A program made the translations under genes and the position numbers. From positions 1,426,001 through 1,490,000 of the forward strand of contig NZ_JBHSGU010000002.1 of NCBI RefSeq assembly GCF_042652645.1: 64,000 bases of DNA, read 5' to 3'. Source of the DNA: Glaciecola siphonariae (lineage in GTDB: Bacteria > Pseudomonadota > Gammaproteobacteria > Enterobacterales > Alteromonadaceae). Positions 8,721 to 17,590 of this stretch are shown one piece after another; position 1 is the stretch's first letter; each line of letters begins with the position of its first letter. A model generated the notes under the pieces. The model was given only the letters and a program-made list of their open reading frames with translations. It ran no database searches and was not told the origin of the DNA.

Positions 8721-9089
8721 TTACAACTTTTGTAAGGCCGTCTCACCCCAACCGATTAGCTCGGCATTTTTAAAGATAAGCGGCGTACATTCATCTTTGC
8801 TTGTTATGCCGTCGCTTTCTCTATGATGCGTGCGATACCACAGCAGCTGGTATGCGTGCCCCTCTTTTTGCAGTGCTTCATTAAAGGCGGGCGCACCCAT
8901 CTTGCTCACGACTGAGTCTTTAGTTTGTCCTAAGCTGAGTTCGTTTATATCTCGCTTGTTGCTCGCCTGCTCTTTTTTCCAACTAGAGTGAGACGAGTAC
9001 TCACCGTCATAGTCACCGTCGTCGATTGATATTACGCATCCGCTTAAACCTAAGCTTGCCGCTACTAGTAATGGTATTATTGCTCTCAT
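8721..9089 (-). CDS. DUF3192 family lipoprotein
   Basis: Outer-envelope lipoprotein of 122 residues. It has a signal peptide with lipobox LSGC at residues 15-18, and the next residue after Cys is Val, consistent with export to the outer membrane. After an acidic Ser-rich linker, the fold region NELSLGQTKDSVVSKMGAP resembles the SmpA/OmlA-like beta-alpha unit found in DUF3192 proteins. The function is unknown. It is monocistronic on minus, and the following minus-strand gene (GNAT) is about 160 nt away. Confidence 0.7.
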   Translation of the reverse strand: MRAIIPLLVAASLGLSGCVISIDDGDYDGEYSSHSSWKKEQASNKRDINELSLGQTKDSVVSKMGAPAFNEALQKEGHAYQLLWYRTHHRESDGITSKDECTPLIFKNAELIGWGETALQKL

Positions 9090-9414
9090 ATCCTTGCTCC
9101 CTGTGAGTGTGTATAATTTTTATGCTTTATGTGCGGGTAATCTCGTGACAGTACATCTGATGCACATGCCAAGCTTGTACCTCGCTTCACGGGCTACATA
9201 CCAAAGACTATGCCACTTTATTAAAAACTTTATTTTTCAATGCTTTACGATTATCTACACATATTGGAGGCTAAATAAGTTTTGATATGACGCGATTTTT
9301 TAGCTTTTTTGACCAGAAATTACCAAACTCATTAATGATAGAGTTGAGTACTAGAGACTCACAAAGAGCAGATGAAGAACACCTGAATGAAAAAGCAATT
9401 TAAAAGGATAGTGT
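9090..9414. other. Divergent intergenic region
   Basis: 325 nt between the DUF3192 lipoprotein gene (minus) and the KfrA-like gene (plus). A possible plus-strand promoter is TTGACC near 9308 with TAATGA 18 nt later. A good Shine-Dalgarno AAGGA precedes the ATG at 9415. A short plus-strand frame (9094-9285) has no ribosome site and is dismissed. No RNA gene is recognised. Confidence 0.4.
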
Positions 9415-9876
9415 ATGGCAGATAATCAAATTTTACAGGTAGTTGAAATATGTCAGCAGCTTTGGCAGAACGGGAGCAAACCGAGCATCGGGCTCATCCG
9501 TGCAAAATTGCCCAGTGCAGTGCCGCTACCTAAAATGATTAAGGGACTACAGCGATGGCAATCCTTGCCTGAAGCAGAGCGCGTTGGCAAGCAAAACAAT
9601 CATCAAAAGGCGTCCAATCCACAAACTCCTGAGGATGGTGAACCACGACAAACGCTCACAAACACCCTCTTAAGCGATGCAGATACTGAGACTGTTGAGC
9701 AGGCTGTCGAGCGGTACGTTGAGCAGTACATTGAGCAGTGCATTGAGCAGCGCCTTGCGCTATTGGAAAAAGATATTTTGCAGCGCTCTGAAGCACGTAT
9801 TGAAGCGCGCATTAGCACGCTGGAAACGCAAATTATAAGCTTACAAACTGAGGTTGCGCGCTTAAATCAGACATAA
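9415..9876 (+). CDS. KfrA-like DNA-binding coiled-coil protein
   Basis: Protein of 153 residues. The N-terminal 45 residues (EICQQLWQNGSKPSIGLIRA) resemble the helix-turn-helix region of KfrA_N proteins, where the motif senses DNA. After a polar linker, a heptad-like tract runs from about 95 to the end, including a run of short repeats around VEQYIEQCIEQ. Chromosomal members of this type are common near syd in marine gammaproteobacteria, but the role is unknown. Its 3' end overlaps the convergent syd gene by 44 nt. Confidence 0.55.
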   Translation: MADNQILQVVEICQQLWQNGSKPSIGLIRAKLPSAVPLPKMIKGLQRWQSLPEAERVGKQNNHQKASNPQTPEDGEPRQTLTNTLLSDADTETVEQAVERYVEQYIEQCIEQRLALLEKDILQRSEARIEARISTLETQIISLQTEVARLNQT

Positions 9877-10417
9877 ATTCCTCAAGTGAGCCTGCAAGTA
9901 CTTCTCGTGCAACTTGCCCCAACGGCTCTAATATCACTTGAGCACTCTCAAGCTCTATTGAAATAATCAAATCGTCTTCGTCAGTAAGTGCAAAAAATAG
10001 GGTATCAGGCTGCTTTAGGCGCCTTTTCATGAGCACGTGTGCAATTATGTTTTTTTGCAAACGCTCATAATCATGTTCATTCCAAGCCTGCAATAAGGTA
10101 ACGTTCCCTCTTTTGTGGACGGCATTTAAATCTAAACTATAATAGCGACCAAGAAGCTGTTCAAAGGCGTCAGGGATCTTCAACTCCAGCGCTTGCTCTA
10201 AATTAGACATAACCCCCTGAGGCTGTCGCCTAGCAGGCTGCCACTGAACTATATCGTCGTTGTGCAGTGAGTCGGTATCTTGCATCACGCATTGAGAAGG
10301 CCATTGGGCATCCCACGGGGTTAACAAACCCCTATTATCTGGCGTTGAACGGTCGATATAGTCTTGAACAAAAGCATCGAAAGTGTCGACAAATTTTGCA
10401 GGGGCTGTTTGAGTCAT
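9833..10417 (-). CDS. syd: SecY-interacting protein Syd
   Basis: Soluble protein that binds the SecY translocon and is thought to proofread SecYEG assembly. The 194 residues are slightly longer than E. coli Syd (181). Conserved blocks are VTLLQAWNEHDYERLQKNII and VLMKRRLKQPDTLFFALTDEDD, followed by the LGQVAREVLA region. It is divergent from queF across an 85-nt promoter region, the same syd-queF arrangement as in E. coli. Confidence 0.92.
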   Translation of the reverse strand: MTQTAPAKFVDTFDAFVQDYIDRSTPDNRGLLTPWDAQWPSQCVMQDTDSLHNDDIVQWQPARRQPQGVMSNLEQALELKIPDAFEQLLGRYYSLDLNAVHKRGNVTLLQAWNEHDYERLQKNIIAHVLMKRRLKQPDTLFFALTDEDDLIISIELESAQVILEPLGQVAREVLAGSLEEFMSDLSAQPQFVSL

Positions 10418-10502
10418 TTTAGGGCGATACCGCGTATAAAATAATAGCGCGGATAATAACAGTCCCGCGTAATGATGTTAATTTTTAACAAGAGATATAA
10501 TA

Positions 10503-11327
10503 TTGGATAATTTTGGACTCGATAAGCTTACCCTCGGGAAAGCCGTTGGTTATGCAGATAAGTACGACCCTAGTTTGTTGCAAGCGGTTGAGCGACGCCT
10601 AAGCCGCGAACAAATAAATCTCCCAAAGGAGCTACCTTTCAGCGGTGTAGATATTTGGAATGGCTATGAAGTCTCATGGTTAAATAAAAAGGGCAAACCC
10701 CTCATAGGCATTTTACGTTGCCACGTGCCCGTTACTTCGCCCAACCTTATTGAGTCTAAGTCATTTAAGCTCTACTTAAATAGCTTCAACCAAACAAGTT
10801 TCGACTCGCTAAGTAGTGTAAAAGCCGCTATGCAGGAAGATTTATCGCGGTGCGCGGGTGAGCAAGTAGCACTAGAGCTGTTTGATTTTGCATCTTTTAA
10901 GAGCCTTAAAATATCAACGCTAGAGGGAGACTTATTAGACGACCTCGATGTGACTATTAGCAACTACGATATTCGGCCAGAAAGCCTGACTACAAGCAAC
11001 GAGATGGTGGAAGAAACTTTAGTCAGCCACCTGTTAAAATCTAATTGCTTAATAACCCATCAGCCTGATTGGGGAAGCATTTTAATCAAGTATAAAGGCC
11101 ACAAACTCGACCATGAGGCTTTGCTTAAGTATTTAATTTCATTTCGCCAGCACAACGAATTTCATGAGCAGTGCGTAGAGCGGATTTTTTACGATATTCT
11201 GACCCACTGCAAACCAGAGAAACTCACTGTTTATGCTCGTTACACGCGCCGTGGCGGTTTGGACATCAACCCTTTTCGTTCGAACTTTGAAGCCCCCTAC
11301 GGCGATAAAAGACTCGCACGACAGTAA
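10503..11327 (+). CDS. queF: NADPH-dependent 7-cyano-7-deazaguanine reductase QueF
   Basis: Reduces preQ0 to preQ1 in queuosine biosynthesis. The 274 residues are the long, two-domain (YqcD-type) form. ESKSFKLYLNSFNQ contains the conserved Glu-Ser-Lys-Ser loop. The catalytic Cys is in LLKSNCLITHQPDWGS, with the Asp of that motif. Later conserved blocks are FHEQCVERIFYDI and YTRRGGLDINPFRS. No ATG is near the family N-terminus, and TTG at 10503 with AAGAG eight bases upstream is the probable start, an unusual start codon. The diguanylate cyclase gene follows after 18 nt. Confidence 0.95.
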   Translation: MDNFGLDKLTLGKAVGYADKYDPSLLQAVERRLSREQINLPKELPFSGVDIWNGYEVSWLNKKGKPLIGILRCHVPVTSPNLIESKSFKLYLNSFNQTSFDSLSSVKAAMQEDLSRCAGEQVALELFDFASFKSLKISTLEGDLLDDLDVTISNYDIRPESLTTSNEMVEETLVSHLLKSNCLITHQPDWGSILIKYKGHKLDHEALLKYLISFRQHNEFHEQCVERIFYDILTHCKPEKLTVYARYTRRGGLDINPFRSNFEAPYGDKRLARQ

Positions 11328-11345
11328 CTAGACTGAGACCTATTG

Positions 11346-12857
11346 ATGAGCGAAACGACGCCCAAACAACAGCTAATGGTGGCACGACAGTATCTAGATA
11401 AACTATCGATATTCATTACCGCGATGGTAGATTTTTTTCAAGGCACCAGTCCAAGTATTGACGAAGAGCTAAAACACATCAAAAAGCTGCTGTCAGGTAA
11501 ACCTGATTACGACGGTGCAAGCGAACTGTCGGTCAAAATTAATGCTGCAATGAAAAAAGAAAGCAAATTCATGCAGCAAAAAAACCTTGATACCCTCTCG
11601 CAAATTCAAAATTCATTAAAGCGAATTAATGAACTAGATGTTGTCGACCCAGCGGTAAAAGAAGAAGTTAGGCAGTTTATTCAAAGCTTAGCCCCAGAAA
11701 AAAACAATACTTCCTCACCTGTCGTCCAGTTTGAAAAAGCGCTGCAGCTTTTTCGAAAGGCGCTTTCAAATAACGTAGTGATGCAATCTCAGGCAGATGC
11801 GCAAGCGCAAGATGCCCTGCATGCACAAATCACCCAAGAACTGCAGGAGCTTATTGCTCCTTATTATGCAAACAACAAAGACGATAAAACCTTTGCACAG
11901 CTTCAGCAAAAGCTAAGTTCTGGCCTTGAGCATAGTGAGTTACTTGAATGTTGTCTGGCGATGATTCGCTTTGTTATTAAGGATGTTATCAAAGAAGCTA
12001 GCACTGCCAATAAACTCATTCACAGCATTCATAAAAGCCTGAGTAAAATTAATGTAGGCATTAAGTCGACTATTGAAAAGTCGAAATCTAGGATGAAAAA
12101 ACGCACGGCACAAAATCAGGCCATGCAAAAACAAATAAACGCTATCGAAACGGCCTTATCAGACAGTCAACGAATCGAAGATTTAAAACGAGAAGCGCAA
12201 AACTACTTAAGTAAAATGCAGTCGTCTCTTAGCGCAAGTGAGGCCGACGAGCGCGCCGAACAAGAAAAAATGATTGCGCTTTTAGAGAGCATGCAAAAGC
12301 GCCTGACCGAATTAGAACAAAAAGCACAAGGCTATAGAGACAAACTGTTTGAGCAACGCATTAACGCCATGACCGATACGCTCACGAAACTGCCGAATCG
12401 AATGGCTTACGAAGAGAAAATTGCCATCGCGTTCGAAAAGGCAAAGCGCGAGGGTGGCAAATTATGCATGGCCATTTTAGATATAGACCACTTTAAGCGT
12501 ATTAATGATAAATACGGGCATTCAGTGGGTGACAAAACGCTTCAAATTATCGCTACTCAAATCAAAAAGAACTTGGCCGATACTGATTTTATTGCGCGTT
12601 GGGGCGGTGAGGAATTTGTTGCACTCATGCCTGATGCAGACATAAACGACTGCCTAGAAAGGCTCGATGCGATGCGCGAAAAAATCGCTCAACTACCCTT
12701 TATGTTTAAAGGCAATCGCGTTAGTGTGACCTTGTCTATTGGCCTTACCGATATGGTAGAACATGCAACTATTGAGTTAGCATTCGAACACTGCGACGAA
12801 CTGTTGTTTAAAGCCAAAGAAGGCGGTCGCAATCAAATTCAATTCTCACCATCTTAA
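11346..12857 (+). CDS. GGDEF diguanylate cyclase with long helical N-terminus
   Basis: Makes cyclic di-GMP from two GTP. The first 330 residues are helical and predicted coiled-coil in part (residues about 240-340), with no membrane segment or known sensor domain. The C-terminal GGDEF domain begins at MTDTLTKLPNRMAYEEK. Metal and base residues are in ILDIDHFKRINDKYGHSVGD, and the active-site motif is RWGGEEF. The inhibitory I-site is not evident: the RxxD position reads ADTD. ATG at 11346 is preferred to a preceding TTG. It is inserted between queF and ppnN, which are adjacent in E. coli, and probably cotranscribed with them. Confidence 0.9.
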   Translation: MSETTPKQQLMVARQYLDKLSIFITAMVDFFQGTSPSIDEELKHIKKLLSGKPDYDGASELSVKINAAMKKESKFMQQKNLDTLSQIQNSLKRINELDVVDPAVKEEVRQFIQSLAPEKNNTSSPVVQFEKALQLFRKALSNNVVMQSQADAQAQDALHAQITQELQELIAPYYANNKDDKTFAQLQQKLSSGLEHSELLECCLAMIRFVIKDVIKEASTANKLIHSIHKSLSKINVGIKSTIEKSKSRMKKRTAQNQAMQKQINAIETALSDSQRIEDLKREAQNYLSKMQSSLSASEADERAEQEKMIALLESMQKRLTELEQKAQGYRDKLFEQRINAMTDTLTKLPNRMAYEEKIAIAFEKAKREGGKLCMAILDIDHFKRINDKYGHSVGDKTLQIIATQIKKNLADTDFIARWGGEEFVALMPDADINDCLERLDAMREKIAQLPFMFKGNRVSVTLSIGLTDMVEHATIELAFEHCDELLFKAKEGGRNQIQFSPS

Positions 12858-12898
12858 AAATTCTGCTTAATCAGAACGTCATCATAAGAGGAAGCTTA

Positions 12899-14278
12899 AT
12901 GAGCAATACCTATCAGTTAAACCCCGTGGGCTGGATGAGTCAGCTGTCGCAACTTGAAGTGAATCAGTTAGCCACCAGCGCATCTGCAGAGCATTATCGC
13001 GTATTTCGAAATTGTTGCCTGGCGGTTTTAAACAGTGGGGTAGAGCAAGACGATTCCGAAGCTTTATTTGAGCAGTACAAAGACTTTGATGTAAATTTGG
13101 TGAGGCGCGAGCGCGGCGTTAAAATGGAACTGGTGAACCCACCTCAGGTTGCTTTTGTAGACGGTAAATTAATCGCGGGAGTGCATGAGCATTTGTTCGC
13201 AGTGCTGCGCGATATGCTCTACATGAGTTCAAAACATCAAATGTATACCGAACTTGGCACCTCGCCCAATAACAACGAGCAAGACGGTGCTTTGATTACC
13301 CATATGGTATTTGACATGTTGCGCCATGCAAATGCACTTAGCTCATCCGAACCGTCAAATTTGATTGTGTGTTGGGGAGGTCATTCTATTCGAATAGATG
13401 AATACAAATACACCAAAGAAGTTGGTTATGAGCTAGGACTACGAGGATTTAATATATGCACAGGCTGCGGCCCTGGCGCAATGAAAGGCCCTATGAAAGG
13501 CGCTGCCATAGGACACGCTAAACAGCGTAATAAGTCTGGTCGCTACGTGGGCATATCCGAGCCGTCTATCATTGCTGCAGAGCCACCTAACGCCATTGTA
13601 AATGAACTGATCATAATGCCGGATATTGAAAAGCGACTGGAGGCCTTTGTGAGAGCATCCCATGGCATTGTGATATTCCCGGGTGGTGTGGGCACGGCCG
13701 AGGAGCTTTTGTATTTGCTGGGGCTTTTAATGCACGAGAAAAACGCAGACCAAAACATTCCGCTGATATTAACTGGGCCTGAAGATAAAAAGGAATATTT
13801 TGAGGCGATAGATGCGTTTATTGCTGCCACGCTCGGCCCGAAAGCGCAACAAAAGTATCAAATCATTGTGGGCGACGCGCCTGGGGTTGCCAATGCGCTT
13901 AAAGCTGCTAAACAAAGTGTATTAGAGCACCGACAAAATAACGGCGACTCTTTTAACTTTAATTGGCGTTTACATATACCTGAAGATTTTCAGCGGCCGT
14001 TTGACCCTACTCATGAAAGCATGGCTAAACTGAATTTGCATCTCGACCAAGACCCAGGCTCGCTTGCGGCGAATTTGCGTAAGTGCTTCTCAGGAATTGT
14101 TGCCGGTAATGTAAAAGCCGAAGGTGTGCGACAAATTCAAAAGCAAGGGCCATTTGAGTTAAGCGGCGACCCTGTATTAATGAAAAAAATGGATGCTTTA
14201 TTACAATCGTTTGTTGCTCAAGGGCGCATGAAACTGCCCGGCAGCGAATATCGCCCCTGTTATCGAGTAAAGGTATAA
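12899..14278 (+). CDS. ppnN: Nucleotide 5'-monophosphate nucleosidase PpnN (YgdH)
   Basis: LOG-family enzyme that cleaves purine and pyrimidine 5'-monophosphates into base and ribose 5-phosphate; the E. coli protein binds (p)ppGpp. The 459 residues compare with 454 in E. coli. Central Rossmann-like domain: VCWGGHSIR, then CTGCGPGAMKGPMKGA, then the LOG motif FPGGVGTAEELLYLLG with its catalytic Glu and the preceding Arg of EAFVRASHG. Flanking N- and C-terminal domains are of family size. A strong ribosome site AGAGGAAG precedes the ATG. Confidence 0.93.
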   Translation: MSNTYQLNPVGWMSQLSQLEVNQLATSASAEHYRVFRNCCLAVLNSGVEQDDSEALFEQYKDFDVNLVRRERGVKMELVNPPQVAFVDGKLIAGVHEHLFAVLRDMLYMSSKHQMYTELGTSPNNNEQDGALITHMVFDMLRHANALSSSEPSNLIVCWGGHSIRIDEYKYTKEVGYELGLRGFNICTGCGPGAMKGPMKGAAIGHAKQRNKSGRYVGISEPSIIAAEPPNAIVNELIIMPDIEKRLEAFVRASHGIVIFPGGVGTAEELLYLLGLLMHEKNADQNIPLILTGPEDKKEYFEAIDAFIAATLGPKAQQKYQIIVGDAPGVANALKAAKQSVLEHRQNNGDSFNFNWRLHIPEDFQRPFDPTHESMAKLNLHLDQDPGSLAANLRKCFSGIVAGNVKAEGVRQIQKQGPFELSGDPVLMKKMDALLQSFVAQGRMKLPGSEYRPCYRVKV

Positions 14279-14389
14279 CATTTAACTTAAATATATAAAT
14301 ACGGCGAATACTCATGATTAAGACTACCTTAAGCTTTGCGAGTCATGTAGAATGCGCCGCCTAAAAAGCATCTTGAACAAGGAAACGAC

Positions 14390-15397
14390 ATGACACAGCA
14401 ACGTATTACAGTTATTCGTGGCGACGGCATTGGCCCAGATATCATTGATTCGGCCATTCAAATTCTAGACAAAGTAGGCTGCGATTTCGCATACGACTAT
14501 GCAGACGCTGGCCTTATGGCCCTAGAAAATCACGGTGAATTGCTTCCTGATGAAACAAAAGACTTAATCGCGAAGAATAAAGTCGCGCTAAAAGGCCCGC
14601 TAACCACCCCAGTAGGCGAAGGGTTTACCTCAATAAATGTAAGCCTTAGAAAGCAGTTTCAGTTGTATGCCAACGTGCGTCCGGTGATCTCGTTTAAGGG
14701 CACCAAAGCTCGCTATGAAGACATCGACATTATTACCGTGCGTGAAAATACCCAAGGCATGTATTCAGGCTTGGGACAAAGAGTCTCTGACGACGGTCAA
14801 GAAGCTGAAGCGATGAGCAAAATCACCCGCGATGGCGCTGAAAAAATCGTTGTATTCGCTTACGAACTTGCACGCAGAGAAGGTCGTAAAAAAGTGACCG
14901 CGGTACACAAAGCTAATATCCTTAAATCTACCTCGGGACTTTTCTTGAAAGTTGCAAGAGAGGTTGGCGAGCGTTATCCCGACATCCAATCTGACGAGAT
15001 GATTGTTGATAACTGCTGTATGCAGCTGGTGATGAATCCACATCAGTTTGATGTAATTGTTACCACAAATTTATTCGGTGATATCTTATCGGATTTATGC
15101 GCAGGCTTAGTGGGTGGGCTCGGTATGGCACCAGGCGCAAACATTGGTGGAGAGTGTGCAATTTTTGAGGCCGTACATGGCTCTGCGCCAGATATTGCTG
15201 GCAAGAATCTAGCAAACCCAACCTCTGTCATTTTAGCGTCGATTCAAATGCTAGAATATTTGAAAATGGGCGACAAAGCCGAAAAAATTCGCTCTGCATT
15301 GAAAGACGTCATTGAGTCTGCAGACCGTACCACACGCGATTTAGGTGGTGAACACGGTACAACCGATTTCACCCAAGCGCTGTTAGAGCGTTTGTAA
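14390..15397 (+). CDS. NAD-dependent isocitrate dehydrogenase
   Basis: Oxidative decarboxylation of isocitrate to 2-oxoglutarate. The protein has 335 residues, the short IDH3-like class. RGDGIGPDI opens the fold. SINVSLRKQFQLYANVRP carries the substrate loop with Ser and Arg residues. TVRENTQGMYSG and the catalytic Lys/Asp blocks (TAVHKANILK, TTNLFGDILSD) follow. HGSAPDIAGK precedes an Asn in the adenosine-binding loop, fitting NAD rather than NADP. Homoisocitrate or isopropylmalate specificity is less likely. A strong ribosome site AAGGAAA and a downstream terminator indicate a single-gene unit. Confidence 0.88.
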   Translation: MTQQRITVIRGDGIGPDIIDSAIQILDKVGCDFAYDYADAGLMALENHGELLPDETKDLIAKNKVALKGPLTTPVGEGFTSINVSLRKQFQLYANVRPVISFKGTKARYEDIDIITVRENTQGMYSGLGQRVSDDGQEAEAMSKITRDGAEKIVVFAYELARREGRKKVTAVHKANILKSTSGLFLKVAREVGERYPDIQSDEMIVDNCCMQLVMNPHQFDVIVTTNLFGDILSDLCAGLVGGLGMAPGANIGGECAIFEAVHGSAPDIAGKNLANPTSVILASIQMLEYLKMGDKAEKIRSALKDVIESADRTTRDLGGEHGTTDFTQALLERL

Positions 15398-15424
15398 GTA
15401 CAGTTTTTGTTTAGCAGCAATAGA

Positions 15425-15450
15425 AGAGAGCGCTACGGCGCTCTTTTTTA
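15425..15450 (+). terminator. Rho-independent terminator after isocitrate dehydrogenase
   Basis: AGAGCGC-TACG-GCGCTCT stem-loop with a tetraloop, followed by a run of six T, 28 nt after the stop codon. Confidence 0.9.
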
Positions 15451-15560
15451 TTGCGCACCTATTATTGCGCACCTGGCCTAGTTTTTTAATAGCCTAGCCT
15501 TTTAAAACAAACACAGCAATAATGCGCATTTAAAGATTATCAATCTGTGGTAGGAATCCT

Positions 15561-15860
15561 ATGACATCCGACGAATTTATCGCGCACTGTCGCAATGAAA
15601 TAATGATCACCTATCAGGCTATCAAAGACGGCAAACCTGATGATAAGCAAAAATACCGCACAGAAGGGCTGATTCATGCAGCAAAGCTTTTGGGATTGTT
15701 AAGCAGTAAGGAGCAAAAAGATTTGATTGAAGATGTGCATATGCAATATTTTGGAGAGAGCGTTGCCGAGCGTCGTGCACGTAAAAAAAGCATATCTGAC
15801 TTGAAGGAGCAGTCGCCCGAAGCCTACTTCGACATACCGGCCATCGTACGCAAAACTTAA
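15561..15860 (+). CDS. Small conserved-looking hypothetical protein
   Basis: Protein of 99 residues, charged and mostly helical, with no signal peptide or membrane segment. EGLIHAAKLLGLLSSKEQ suggests an amphipathic helix. A basic patch (ERRARKKS) follows, which could bind nucleic acid, but no family is recognised. A ribosome site TAGGAAT lies just upstream of the ATG. Codon use is ordinary. It is a separate short unit between isocitrate dehydrogenase and the ComEA-like gene. Confidence 0.6.
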   Translation: MTSDEFIAHCRNEIMITYQAIKDGKPDDKQKYRTEGLIHAAKLLGLLSSKEQKDLIEDVHMQYFGESVAERRARKKSISDLKEQSPEAYFDIPAIVRKT

Positions 15861-16093
15861 TACCCACGTTTGCACCTCAGCTAGTTTGACGGAGTGCTTA
15901 CATGCTGAAAATAATAGCGAGCGGTAGAGGCACTTTTACCCACGTTGTTGACGCTTGACAAGAATCTACCCTCTCAAGCTGTTTTTGAAAAACCATCCCA
16001 AGGTCCAACTACCCGCCACATTTTGTCTTCGTTAGTATCTTTTTGTGCGCATCGCACATGGAATTATCAATATACATTATTTGGAGAAAAACG

Positions 16094-16408
16094 ATGACAT
16101 TAAAAACAGTGAAACTAAAAACTTGGCTAGCCGCTTGCGGTATCGCACTTGCAAGCTTATTTGTTGCCCTGCCTGCTGCGGCGCAACAGAGCGCGACCCA
16201 GGTAAATTCGGTAGTATCGATTGTTAATATCAATACGGCTGACGTAGAGACCCTATCAAGCTTACCGGGTGTTGGCCCTAAAAAAGCTGAATCTATCATT
16301 TCTTATCGTGAGCTTAATGGAAATTTTGCGTCGGTAGATGAATTAGTCAATGTAAAAGGCATTGGCAAACGCATGGTAGAGCGCTTGTTAGATAAGGTTA
16401 CGATCTAG
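16094..16408 (+). CDS. Secreted ComEA-like helix-hairpin-helix protein
   Basis: Periplasmic DNA-binding protein of 104 residues. It has a Sec signal peptide ending ALPAAAQ, then after a short linker the tandem HhH unit VNINTADVETLSSLPGVGPK with KAESIISYRELNG and VKGIGKRMVERLL. Family members (ComEA, YbaV) bind incoming double-stranded DNA during natural transformation or have uncharacterised periplasmic roles. GGAG ten bases upstream selects ATG 16094 over a GTG at 16043. No other competence gene is adjacent. Confidence 0.88.
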   Translation: MTLKTVKLKTWLAACGIALASLFVALPAAAQQSATQVNSVVSIVNINTADVETLSSLPGVGPKKAESIISYRELNGNFASVDELVNVKGIGKRMVERLLDKVTI

Positions 16409-16599
16409 TGCTACTGAGCGAGTGGTATCAAGCCCTTGGTCCTGCTTCATTGGTTCTGAGCCAATGCTAATGCGCCAATATTCCTAACACAGTGATACCA
16501 AGCGTATATTAAATGTTCTTGATTGGTTGGTGATTGGTTCTTAATCAGTTTTTGATTAGGTATTGCCTAACAAATCGGCGTAAACCAATCAAAAACAAA

Positions 16600-16642
16600 A
16601 AAGCTAGGTGCATTATAACCTTCCTTATATGCACCTAGCTTT
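16600..16642 (-). terminator. Terminator downstream of galU
   Basis: A 14-bp perfect stem (AAAGCTAGGTGCAT and its complement) with a 15-nt loop, followed on the minus strand by a T-run, 28 nt after the galU stop codon. It also ends in TTT on the plus strand, so it may act on both transcripts. Confidence 0.9.
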
Positions 16643-16669
16643 CATCGAAATTGAGCAGCCTTACTTATG

Positions 16670-17569
16670 CTATTGTTTAGCGCAAAACGACTGTAGAAAT
16701 TCTGTGAATTCCTTACCTAGTTCAGGGTGACGAACCGCATACTCAACGTTTGCCTTCATATAACCAAGCTTGCTGCCGCAGTCGTGGCTCTTGCCCTTCA
16801 TGTAGTAAGCATCAACTTGTTCGTGTTCCATCAGAGCATCAATAGCGTCGGTTAGCTGTACTTCACCACCAGCGCCTTGAGGCGTTTTGGCCAGTAAATC
16901 CCATATCTTTTCTGACAGCACGTAACGGCCCACAACCGCGAGGTCTGAAGGTGCATCTTCGAGCGCTGGCTTTTCAACCATTTTGTGCATTTTTCCAGAC
17001 TCACCCTGCGCGAGTTCGCGGCCCTCTAAATCAACAATACCGTATTTTGAGACGTCTTCTTGAGGCACTTGTTCGACCATAACTTGGCTCACGCGACTGG
17101 TATTAAACTTCGCTACCATATCGGCAAGGTTATCTTTTTTCGGATTACTCGATACATCGTCTATGATCACGTCGGGCAGTACAACCGCAAAAGGATTATC
17201 GCCTACTAATGGAAGAGCGCATAAAACCGCATGGCCCAGTCCGTTAGCTACGCCTTGACGCACATGCATAATGGTTACATCTTTAGGGCAAATTTGCTGT
17301 ACGGCCTCTAAGAGCTGTCGCTTTACCCGTTTTTCTAGGGTCGCTTCTAGCTCAAAAGAAGTATCGAAGTGGTTTTCAATGCTATTCTTACTCGCATGAG
17401 TCACCAAAATAATTTCTTTCAGACCCGCCTGAACACATTCATTGACCACATATTGAATAAGCGGCTTGTCTACTACCGGCAGCATTTCTTTAGGGATGGC
17501 TTTGGTAGCCGGTAACATGCGTGTGCCCAATCCTGCTACAGGGATTACGGCTTTTTTCACTTGACTCAT
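16670..17569 (-). CDS. galU: UTP-glucose-1-phosphate uridylyltransferase GalU
   Basis: Makes UDP-glucose from glucose 1-phosphate and UTP. The protein has 299 residues. The nucleotide-binding signature is AGLGTRMLPATKAIPKEML at the N-terminus, followed by VVDKPLIQY. GLGHAVLCALPLVGDNPFAV carries the uridine loop and VVLPDVI the metal Asp. VEKPALEDAPSDLA and TDAIDALM are family blocks. It lies 21 nt downstream of ugd, so the pair forms an operon converting glucose 1-phosphate to UDP-glucuronate. Confidence 0.96.
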   Translation of the reverse strand: MSQVKKAVIPVAGLGTRMLPATKAIPKEMLPVVDKPLIQYVVNECVQAGLKEIILVTHASKNSIENHFDTSFELEATLEKRVKRQLLEAVQQICPKDVTIMHVRQGVANGLGHAVLCALPLVGDNPFAVVLPDVIIDDVSSNPKKDNLADMVAKFNTSRVSQVMVEQVPQEDVSKYGIVDLEGRELAQGESGKMHKMVEKPALEDAPSDLAVVGRYVLSEKIWDLLAKTPQGAGGEVQLTDAIDALMEHEQVDAYYMKGKSHDCGSKLGYMKANVEYAVRHPELGKEFTEFLQSFCAKQ

Positions 17570-17590
17570 AGACTCTTCCTAGTTGATATC

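Noticed and set aside
9094..9285. 63-codon plus-strand frame upstream of the KfrA-like gene
   Set aside because: No ribosome site, unusual composition and position inside the divergent promoter region.
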